The translations under genes and the position numbers were made by a program. The notes under the pieces were generated by a model. The model saw only the letters and a program-made list of their open reading frames with translations. It ran no database searches and was not told where the DNA came from. From assembly GCA_041742255.1 (NCBI GenBank), contig JBGSIZ010000121.1, forward strand, positions 1-12,888: a DNA stretch of 12,888 nt, in the 5' to 3' direction. Below are positions 1 to 6,033 of this stretch, in pieces (the first letter of the stretch is position 1; every line of letters starts with the position of its first letter). The DNA comes from JBGSIZ01 sp041742255. Lineage in GTDB: Bacteria; Pseudomonadota; Alphaproteobacteria; Rhodobacterales; Rhodobacteraceae.

Positions 1-1
1 C

Positions 2-853
2 GCCCGCGCCGGGGCCGAAGGCGTGACGGAGGCCCGGATCGAGGCCACCCTGCTGGAGCCGCAGGCGGACGGCACATGGGCCGCGTTGGTCAAACCGCTC
101 AAGAAAATCCGGGATGGCGAGGTGGTGGTGTTTTCCCCCGATCTGTCCGCCGTTATGGACCGTCGCGCCGAAGGGCAGGGGTATTTGCGGTTCAACCGCA
201 CCGGCGCCGATTTCGATGCGGCGTTGACGGTGGCCGGGGCGATGCCGTTGCCCCCGTATATCGCCGCCCTGCGCGCCCCTGACGAGGCCGACAAGGCGGA
301 TTATCAAACCCTGTGGGCCCGCCATAGTGGAGCGATTGCCGCCCCCACCGCGTCGCTGCATTTCGATGCCCCGCTGATGGCCGCACTGGAGGCCCGTGGC
401 GTCACGGTCACCTATGTCACCTTGCATGTGGGCGCTGGCACGTTCCTGCCGGTCAAGGTCGATGACATTGCCGATCACAAGATGCACGCCGAATGGGGCG
501 AGGTCACGCCCGATGCTGCCGCACAGATCAACGCCACCAAGGCCGCAGGTGGCCGCGTGATCCCGGTGGGCACCACCGCCTTGCGATTGATAGAAAGTGC
601 CGCCACCGATGACGGCGTCGCCCCGTGGCGCGGCCCCACCGATATTTTCATCACGCCCGGATTCCGATTTCGCGTGGCCGACGGGTTGATGACCAACTTC
701 CACTTGCCCAAGACCACATTGATGATGCTGGTGTCCGCCTTGATTGGGGTGGACCGGGTCCGGGCCGTTTATGCCCATGCCATTGCCCAAGAATACCGGT
801 TTTTCAGCTATAGCGATGCGTCGTTGTTGCTGCCCGATGGTGGCGAACCATAG
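2..853 (+). CDS. queA: S-adenosylmethionine:tRNA ribosyltransferase-isomerase (QueA), 5'-truncated by window edge
   Basis: QueA transfers and isomerises the ribosyl moiety of S-adenosylmethionine onto 7-aminomethyl-7-deazaguanine at the wobble position of GUN-anticodon tRNAs, giving epoxyqueuosine in the cytoplasm. The frame is open from base 2 and yields 283 residues. Family members are about 350 long, so roughly 65-70 N-terminal residues lie outside the window; the GTG at 23 is internal, because residues before it still look like QueA (an Arg/Gly-rich stretch before IEATLL). Family hallmarks are HVGAGTF at 425-445, the TTALRLIES segment near 570-600, the FITPGF segment near 648, FHLPKTTLMMLVSAL near 700-740, and the closing YRFFSYSDASLL. 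The gene ends in TAG. The MFS gene starts 111 bases downstream with no convincing terminator between them, so read-through is possible. I see nothing unusual in the part present. Confidence 0.95.
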   Translation, partial: ARAGAEGVTEARIEATLLEPQADGTWAALVKPLKKIRDGEVVVFSPDLSAVMDRRAEGQGYLRFNRTGADFDAALTVAGAMPLPPYIAALRAPDEADKADYQTLWARHSGAIAAPTASLHFDAPLMAALEARGVTVTYVTLHVGAGTFLPVKVDDIADHKMHAEWGEVTPDAAAQINATKAAGGRVIPVGTTALRLIESAATDDGVAPWRGPTDIFITPGFRFRVADGLMTNFHLPKTTLMMLVSALIGVDRVRAVYAHAIAQEYRFFSYSDASLLLPDGGEP

Positions 854-964
854 CCCCGGTCGTCGGTTCGGGAACAGGGGTGTCGGATGCGGCCTGTCAT
901 TGCCGTGCTGCACATGCGACATAGACCGGGTACAAAGTGGCGTATCCGATAAGGACCCGATGCG

Positions 965-2227
965 ATGATCCAAGTTCTAAGCAGTTCGTGGGCGCTGTTG
1001 CTGGGCATTTTCATGTTGATGATCGGCAATGGCCTGCAAGGCACGTTGCTGGGCCTGCGCGGCGAGATGGAGGGGTTTTCGACCCTGTCCATGTCCGTGG
1101 TCATGTCCGCCTATTTCATGGGGTTCCTGTTTGCGTCCCGTGCCGCCCCGGAAATGATCCGCCGCGTCGGCCATGTCCGCGTGTTTGCCGCCCTTGGGTC
1201 CACGATTTCCGCCGTTCTGATCCTGTATCCCGCCCTGACCGAACCTTGGGCCTGGACCATTGGCCGCGCCGTGATCGGGTTTTGTTTTTGCGGCGTCTAT
1301 GTGACGGCGGAAAGCTGGCTCAATTCCGCCACCACCAATGAAAACCGGGGCAAGGCGCTGTCGCTCTATATGATCGTGCAGATGGCTGGCATCGTTCTGG
1401 CTCAGTATATCCTTGTTCTGGGCGATATCGGCGGGTTCATCATCTTTATCATCCCGTCGGTTCTGGTGTCGCTGGCGTTCATGCCGATCCTGTTGTCGGT
1501 CCGCCCCACCCCGGTGTTTGAAACGACCAAGCCGCTGTCCATTCGCCGCCTGATTGCCGCGTCCCCGCTGGCCTGCATGGGCATGTTTTTGTTGGGCGGC
1601 GTGTTTGCCGCACAGTTCGGAATGTCGGCCGTGTATGGCACCCGCGCCGGGCTGAGCGTGGGCCAGATTTCGTTGATGGTGTCGGTCGTCTACATCGCGG
1701 CCCTTGTCCTGCAATATCCCATCGGTTGGGTGTCGGACCGGATGGACCGCCGCATCCTGATTTTCGCGCTGGCCCTGATCGGCGGTGCGGGCGGAATTTT
1801 GGCGGTGTTTGGCGGCACGAATTACATCGTGATTCTGATCGGGTCCGCCGCGGTCGGGGGCACGTCGAACCCGCTGTATGCCTTGTTGATCGCCTATGCC
1901 AACGATTATCTGGACCGCGAGGATATGGCGGCGGCGTCTGGTGGATTGTTGTTCATCAACGGGTTGGGTGCCATTTCCGGACCGTTTTTCGTAGGCTGGG
2001 CGATGGAGCAGTTTGGCCCCGAGGGGTTCTGGATTTATGTCGCCGGGTTGATGTTTGGACTGGCGATTTATGCCGCGTGGCGGATGACCCGCCGCAAGTC
2101 CACCACGCCGGTGTCCGAGATGGTCAAATACGCCCCCGTTATGGCGTCCGCGTCCCCGGTGGCTGCCGAAGTGGCCCAAGGCGTGTATATGGATACCGAA
2201 CAGAACCAGAAAGGCGGCCCGGCATGA
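965..2227 (+). CDS. Major facilitator superfamily transporter (YcaD-like)
   Basis: A 420-residue inner-membrane protein with about twelve hydrophobic segments, the usual number for MFS carriers. The first lies around residues 8-28 and the last around 350-370, followed by a roughly 50-residue polar cytoplasmic tail. The loop after the eighth helix has an MFS motif-A-like GWVSDRMDRR, and the first half carries VYVTAESWLN, which resembles the YcaD group. The substrate cannot be read from sequence. The ATG at 965 is preceded by AAGGA (951-955) at nine bases. An ATG five bases earlier, at 960, opens a two-codon frame and is ignored. The stop overlaps the start of the DUF924 gene (ATGA at 2224-2227), so the two genes are probably translationally coupled. 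I infer a queA-MFS-DUF924 transcript but cannot confirm it. Confidence 0.9.
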   Translation: MIQVLSSSWALLLGIFMLMIGNGLQGTLLGLRGEMEGFSTLSMSVVMSAYFMGFLFASRAAPEMIRRVGHVRVFAALGSTISAVLILYPALTEPWAWTIGRAVIGFCFCGVYVTAESWLNSATTNENRGKALSLYMIVQMAGIVLAQYILVLGDIGGFIIFIIPSVLVSLAFMPILLSVRPTPVFETTKPLSIRRLIAASPLACMGMFLLGGVFAAQFGMSAVYGTRAGLSVGQISLMVSVVYIAALVLQYPIGWVSDRMDRRILIFALALIGGAGGILAVFGGTNYIVILIGSAAVGGTSNPLYALLIAYANDYLDREDMAAASGGLLFINGLGAISGPFFVGWAMEQFGPEGFWIYVAGLMFGLAIYAAWRMTRRKSTTPVSEMVKYAPVMASASPVAAEVAQGVYMDTEQNQKGGPA

Positions 2228-2817
2228 CCCGACCAAGTGCAAGTGACGTAATGGCATTCTGGCGCGACGGTGGCGCGGACGCATGGTATCGCGTTGATCC
2301 CGCCTTTGACGCCGAGATTGCTGCCCGGTTTGGCGCCTTGTGGGAGGATGCCCGTGACGGTGCCCTTGGGCTGTGGTTGATGGACCCGGCTGATACTTTG
2401 GCGTTTCTGATCCTGACCGATCAATTCCCCCGCAACATGTTTCGCGGGCAGGCAGCGGCCTTTGCCACCGATCCGATGGCCCGCGCCGCTGCCAAGTCAG
2501 CCATCGCCCAGGATTGGGATTTGACGCAATCCGAGCCGATGCGGCAGTTTTTCTATTTGCCGTTGATGCATTCCGAGAACCTGATTGATCAGGATCGTGC
2601 CGTTGACCTGATGGGCACCCGGTTGCCCGACGCGGGCAACGATCCGCTGCACGCCCGCGCCCATCGCGAGGTGATCCGGCAGTTTGGCCGGTTTCCGTTC
2701 CGCAACGCCGCATTGGGCCGTGTGACCAGTGCCACCGAGCAGGCGTGGCTGGACGCCGGAGCCTATGGTGCTGTGGTCCGCGCGTTACAGGATGCTGCCA
2801 AATCGCAAGATACCTAA
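2224..2817 (+). CDS. DUF924 family protein
   Basis: A 197-residue soluble protein of the DUF924 family, which is widespread in proteobacteria and fungi and is related in fold to TPR-like helical proteins; no biochemical role is known to me. Family signatures are FW at residues 12-13, TDQFPRN around 65-71, FYLPLMHSENL at 110-120 and FGRFPFRNAALGR at 154-166. The frame stays open far upstream (to 1726), but that part is antisense-like noise inside the MFS gene. The ATG at 2224 overlaps the MFS stop (ATGA), and the protein similarity begins there. The coupling suggests co-expression with the transporter, but this gives no functional clue. Family assignment is firm and function is unknown. Confidence 0.9.
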   Translation: MTRPSASDVMAFWRDGGADAWYRVDPAFDAEIAARFGALWEDARDGALGLWLMDPADTLAFLILTDQFPRNMFRGQAAAFATDPMARAAAKSAIAQDWDLTQSEPMRQFFYLPLMHSENLIDQDRAVDLMGTRLPDAGNDPLHARAHREVIRQFGRFPFRNAALGRVTSATEQAWLDAGAYGAVVRALQDAAKSQDT

Positions 2818-2832
2818 GACTGTTCACAGTTT

Positions 2833-2855
2833 TGGCGATGTCGCCAGGTTTTGTT
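2833..2855 (+). terminator. Weak candidate rho-independent terminator after the DUF924 gene
   Basis: TGGCG-ATGT-CGCCA (2833-2846) forms a five-base-pair hairpin with a four-base loop. It is followed after two G residues by TTTTGTT. It lies 16 bases past the DUF924 stop. The stem is short and the T-tract is interrupted, so activity is uncertain; it could also be an operator-like palindrome. If it is real, the cyclase gene downstream has its own promoter and cannot start at the ATG at 2838, which lies inside the stem. Confidence 0.35.
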
Positions 2856-2930
2856 AAGCCCATCGAAACCGTGGCACCCCTAGCGTTGCAGAGCCGTCCG
2901 CAACCGGAGGCGATGCACGCGGGAGGTTGG

Positions 2931-4421
2931 GTGAAACACGACGTAGTGACAGGCACAGCCTTTGACGTGGACCCGGCCAATCTGGACCGGGCCGCCATTG
3001 CCGCCGAAATCATGAACATCATGGAACAGGGGATCGTCGTCTGGTCGCCCGAGGGTTTGTGCGAACTGCACAACAGCCGCATCTATGACGTTCTGGAAAT
3101 CGGGGCCGATGACATCGCCGTGGGCATGCCGCGCGACACGTTTCGGGCGCGTGCGATGGATCGGGGCGAATTAAAACCCGCCGATGCCGCCCGTTCCGGA
3201 ACGATGATCCGGGCCCAGCAACCCTATGCCTTTGACCGGGTGTTGCCATCGGGGCGGGTGGTTCTGACCAATGGTCGCCCCACGCGCGGGGGCGGCTATG
3301 TGGTCACCTTCACCGACGTGACCGAGGCCCGCGCCGCCGCCCGCGACCTTGCCGTGGCCAAACAGGAAGCAGAGGACGCCGAGCATCAGGCGCAGGAAAT
3401 CCTTGCCACCGAACGCGCCCGCCAGTCCGAAGCCCGCCTGCTGAGCCAGTTGGACGAATGGTTGCAAAGCTGCAAGTCATTGGGCGAGCTATACAAAATC
3501 GTGCGCGCGTTCATGGAACGCCTGCTGCCGGGGTCCAAGGGCGAATTGTATATCTATTCGAATTCCCGCGATGTGCTGGACGGCACCTGCAACTGGAACA
3601 CCCGTGATTTGCACAACGCCATTTCCCCCGACAGTTGCTGGGCGTTGCGGCGGGGCCGATCCTATGCGTTCAACACGTCCGAGATGTGTTTTGTGTGCGA
3701 CCATGTGGCGGATCACAACCACGGGGTAGAGGTCGCTGAATATATCTGTGTACCGATCGTGGCCCATGGCGACACGGTGGGATTGCTGCATATCCGGTTT
3801 GATCACAACACGGAAACGGCGGCCCATGTCCGCGATCACGGGGTGTTTGCGATCAGGTGTGGCGAACATATTTCCATGGCGATTGCGAATGTGAAGTTGC
3901 GCGATGAACTGCACGATCAGTCCATCCGGGACCCGCTGACGGGGTTGTATAACCGCCGATATTTCATGGATGCGATCCGCCGAGAGATTGCCCATGCGGG
4001 CACGCCGCCGCGCGGTTTCGGCCTTATTTCCTTTGATGCCGACAAGTTCAAGGTGTTCAACGACAACCACGGCCATGATGCGGGCGATATGGTGCTGCGC
4101 ACGATCGCCGCCAAGGTGCAGGATGTGATGCGCGACGGGCAAGTGGTGTGCCGGTTGGGTGGCGAGGAGTTTGCGGTGCTGGTGCCCGGTGCCACGCTGG
4201 AACAGACAATCGCGCTGGCCGAAACCATGCGCACCGAGGTCGCCAGCGCGCAGGTCCGGTATATGGACATGCTGTTGCCGCGGGTGACAGTTTCTGCAGG
4301 CGTGTCCGTGTTTCCCGGCCACGGCACCTTGCCGCAGCAGTTGTTGAAACTGGCGGATGATGCCCTGTATCGCGCGAAGGAGGGCGGCCGGAACCGGGTC
4401 GAGGCCACGCCGGGCAAGTGA
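2931..4421 (+). CDS. PAS-GAF-GGDEF diguanylate cyclase
   Basis: A predicted soluble signalling enzyme making cyclic di-GMP from two GTP. It has 496 residues from the GTG at 2931. A PAS-like domain spans about 28-133, ending in VVTFTDVTEARA. A charged, Ala/Glu-rich coiled-coil linker covers about 133-175. A GAF-like domain covers about 180-325, with cysteines at 220, 236, 253, 256 and 273 and the SCWALRRGR segment common in GAF-cyclases. The GGDEF domain runs from about 331 to the end: DPLTGLYNRR, metal-binding FDADKFK, NDNHGHDAGD, and an intact GGEEF active site at 410-414. The inhibitory I-site is degenerate: RDGQ at 401-404 where RxxD is expected. There is no transmembrane segment and no EAL domain. 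The start is uncertain: the GTG has GGGAGG four bases upstream; ATG 2913 has GGAGG only two bases away; ATG 2838 has no ribosome binding site. The sensed ligand is unknown. Confidence 0.9.
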   Translation: MKHDVVTGTAFDVDPANLDRAAIAAEIMNIMEQGIVVWSPEGLCELHNSRIYDVLEIGADDIAVGMPRDTFRARAMDRGELKPADAARSGTMIRAQQPYAFDRVLPSGRVVLTNGRPTRGGGYVVTFTDVTEARAAARDLAVAKQEAEDAEHQAQEILATERARQSEARLLSQLDEWLQSCKSLGELYKIVRAFMERLLPGSKGELYIYSNSRDVLDGTCNWNTRDLHNAISPDSCWALRRGRSYAFNTSEMCFVCDHVADHNHGVEVAEYICVPIVAHGDTVGLLHIRFDHNTETAAHVRDHGVFAIRCGEHISMAIANVKLRDELHDQSIRDPLTGLYNRRYFMDAIRREIAHAGTPPRGFGLISFDADKFKVFNDNHGHDAGDMVLRTIAAKVQDVMRDGQVVCRLGGEEFAVLVPGATLEQTIALAETMRTEVASAQVRYMDMLLPRVTVSAGVSVFPGHGTLPQQLLKLADDALYRAKEGGRNRVEATPGK

Positions 4422-4504
4422 AATTGACCACCGACGCCATCCCGGCGCAGGATTTTCGCGCCATGCATCCCGTTGATGCCTGTCATGCCCCAACGTCACT
4501 GGAG

Positions 4505-4540
4505 CTTTGGACCAAAGTAGTTTAACGTCAAACTAGTTTG
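4505..4540 (+). promoter_or_regulatory. Overlapping palindromes upstream of lpdA (candidate operators)
   Basis: Three inverted repeats are packed into 36 bases ahead of lpdA. CTTTGG-A-CCAAAG (4505-4517) is perfect. TAGTTTAACGTCAAACTA (4518-4535) is an 18-base palindrome with a single mismatched pair. CAAACTAGTTTG (4529-4540) is perfect and overlaps the second. The last base is 18 bases before the lpdA ATG and 7 before its ribosome binding site. The size and symmetry suit a dimeric winged-helix regulator (MarR-like), but I cannot name one. The overlap also allows alternative RNA hairpins. I saw no clean -35/-10 pair; TTGGAC at 4508-4513 is a possible -35. Confidence 0.45.
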
Positions 4541-4558
4541 GCAAGCGAGGAGACCCAG

Positions 4559-5956
4559 ATGTCCGCCAAGACGTTCGACATGATTGTGATTGGTGCCGGT
4601 CCCGGTGGATATGTTGCGGCGATCCGTGCTGCCCAGCTGGGCCTGAATGTTGCGTGCGTGGAACGTGAACATCTGGGCGGTATTTGCCTGAACTGGGGCT
4701 GTATCCCGACCAAGGCGATGTTGCGGTCATCCGAAGTGTTTCACCTGATGCACCGCGCCAAGGAGTTCGGTCTGAAGGCCGAGGGCATTTCCTATGATCT
4801 GGACGCCGTGGTGCAACGGTCGCGCGGCGTGGCCAAGCAGTTGTCTGGTGGCATCGGCCATTTGTTCAAGAAAAACAAGGTGACCACGATCAGGGGCACG
4901 GCCCGGCTGTCCGGCAAGAACACCGTGACCGTCACGACCGACAAAGGCACCGAGGATCTGACCGCCCCTGCCATCGTCGTCGCCACTGGTGCGCGCGCCC
5001 GCGAATTGCCGGGGCTGGAGGCTGATGGCGATGTGGTCTGGACCTACAAACACGCGCTGGTCCCCAAGCGGATGCCCAAGAATTTGCTGGTCATCGGGTC
5101 GGGTGCCATCGGCATCGAATTCGCCAGCTTTTACAATACGCTGGGTGCCAAAACGACCGTGGTCGAGGTGATGGACCGCATCCTGCCCGTTGAGGATGCC
5201 GAAATCAGCGCCTTTGCCAAGAAATCCTTTGTCAAACAGGGGATGACCATTCTGGAGAAGGCCGGCGTCAAGAAACTGGACCGCCGTCCGGGCCAAGGTG
5301 TGACCGCCCATATCGAGATCAATGGCGTCGTTGAGACACGCGAGTTTGATACCGTCATTTCCGCCGTGGGCATTGTTGGCAATGTCGAAGGGTTGGGGCT
5401 GGAAGATGCCGGAGTGAAAATCGACCGCACCCACGTGGTCACCGATGAATTCTGCCGCACTGGTGCTGAGGGGCTCTATGCCATTGGTGATATCGCCGGT
5501 GCCCCGTGGTTGGCGCACAAGGCCAGCCATGAAGGCGTGATGGTTGCCGAACTGATCGCGGGCAAACATGCCCACCCGATCAAGCCGGGGTCGATTGCCG
5601 GATGCACCTATTGCCACCCGCAAGTGGCCAGTGTCGGCCTGACCGAGGCCAAGGCGAAAGAGGCCGGGTATGACATCAAGGTGGGCCGGTTCCCGTTCAT
5701 CGGCAACGGCAAGGCCATCGCCCTTGGCGAACCCGAAGGTATGATCAAGACCGTGTTTGATGCCAAAACTGGTGAGTTGCTGGGTGCCCACATGATCGGG
5801 GCCGAAGTGACCGAGCTGATCCAGGGCTATGTCGTAGGCCGCCAGTTGGAGACCACCGAAGAAGACCTGATGCAGACCGTTTTCCCGCATCCCACGCTGA
5901 GCGAGATGATGCACGAGGCCGTGCTGGATGCCTATGGGCGCGCGATCCATTTTTAG
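4559..5956 (+). CDS. lpdA: Dihydrolipoyl dehydrogenase (E3)
   Basis: A cytoplasmic FAD flavoenzyme that reoxidises dihydrolipoamide on the E2 subunit of 2-oxoacid dehydrogenase complexes (or the glycine cleavage H protein), reducing NAD+. The protein is 465 residues, normal for the family. FAD-binding GAGPGG is at 12-17; the redox disulfide pair C43/C48 is in GICLNWGC; the NAD-binding GSGAIG is at 180-185; the second FAD motif YAIGD is at 307-311; the dimer-interface catalytic pair H444/E449 is in HPTLSE. All catalytic residues are present. The ATG at 4559 has AGGAG (4548-4552) six bases upstream. No E1 or E2 gene is adjacent, so it is an orphan E3. The LNWGCIPTKAM type resembles E3s of alphaproteobacterial pyruvate dehydrogenase, but the partner complex is inferred. 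The leader holds palindromes described separately. Confidence 0.95.
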   Translation: MSAKTFDMIVIGAGPGGYVAAIRAAQLGLNVACVEREHLGGICLNWGCIPTKAMLRSSEVFHLMHRAKEFGLKAEGISYDLDAVVQRSRGVAKQLSGGIGHLFKKNKVTTIRGTARLSGKNTVTVTTDKGTEDLTAPAIVVATGARARELPGLEADGDVVWTYKHALVPKRMPKNLLVIGSGAIGIEFASFYNTLGAKTTVVEVMDRILPVEDAEISAFAKKSFVKQGMTILEKAGVKKLDRRPGQGVTAHIEINGVVETREFDTVISAVGIVGNVEGLGLEDAGVKIDRTHVVTDEFCRTGAEGLYAIGDIAGAPWLAHKASHEGVMVAELIAGKHAHPIKPGSIAGCTYCHPQVASVGLTEAKAKEAGYDIKVGRFPFIGNGKAIALGEPEGMIKTVFDAKTGELLGAHMIGAEVTELIQGYVVGRQLETTEEDLMQTVFPHPTLSEMMHEAVLDAYGRAIHF

Positions 5957-5987
5957 GGCGTAAGGTGGGTTTTAACCCACCCTGCCC
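5956..5987. repeat. REP-like palindrome at the 3' end of lpdA
   Basis: GGTGGGTT-TT-AACCCACC (5964-5981) is a perfect eight-base-pair inverted repeat. An outer GGGC (5956-5959) pairs with GCCC (5984-5987), making a long imperfect hairpin that starts at the last base of the lpdA stop codon. No T-tract follows on either strand, so it does not look like a rho-independent terminator. Similar GGTGGGTT...AACCCACC palindromes are, from memory, dispersed in many proteobacterial genomes. A role in mRNA 3'-end protection is possible but inferred. Confidence 0.5.
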
Positions 5988-5999
5988 AAATCGAAACGC

Positions 6000-6029
6000 A
6001 AAGGGCGACCCGGTTGGGCCGCCCTTTTT
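6000..6029. terminator. Rho-independent terminator between convergent lpdA and the VWA gene
   Basis: AAAGGGCG (6000-6007) pairs with CGCCCTTT (6020-6027), and an inner CCC/GGG pair with a GGTT loop extends it. A run of five T (6025-6029) follows on the plus strand, giving a good terminator for lpdA. Read on the minus strand it sits just past the stop of the VWA gene (6034-6036), with three T at its end, so it can act in both directions. Confidence 0.8.
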
Positions 6030-6033
6030 GTCT

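Noticed and set aside
900..936. A promoter for the MFS gene (TTGCCG near 900, TACAAA near 931)
   Set aside because: The spacing between plausible -35 and -10 elements does not fit, so I could not support a promoter here.
2745..2930. N-terminal extension of the cyclase frame upstream to 2745 or to ATG 2838
   Set aside because: The early part overlaps the DUF924 coding end. ATG 2838 has no ribosome binding site and lies in a hairpin, and the extra residues look non-conserved. It remains a possible alternative start.
977..3082. A 701-codon open frame on the minus strand opposite the MFS and DUF924 genes
   Set aside because: It spans several well-supported plus-strand genes, is rich in Arg/His/Gln/Gly as antisense frames of GC-rich genes are, and resembles no known family.
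3489..4499. A 336-codon minus-strand frame opposite the cyclase gene
   Set aside because: It is opposite a coding region with clear GAF and GGDEF motifs and has no family features of its own.
4727..5950. A 407-codon minus-strand frame opposite lpdA
   Set aside because: lpdA is certain from its catalytic motifs; the antisense frame has shadow composition.
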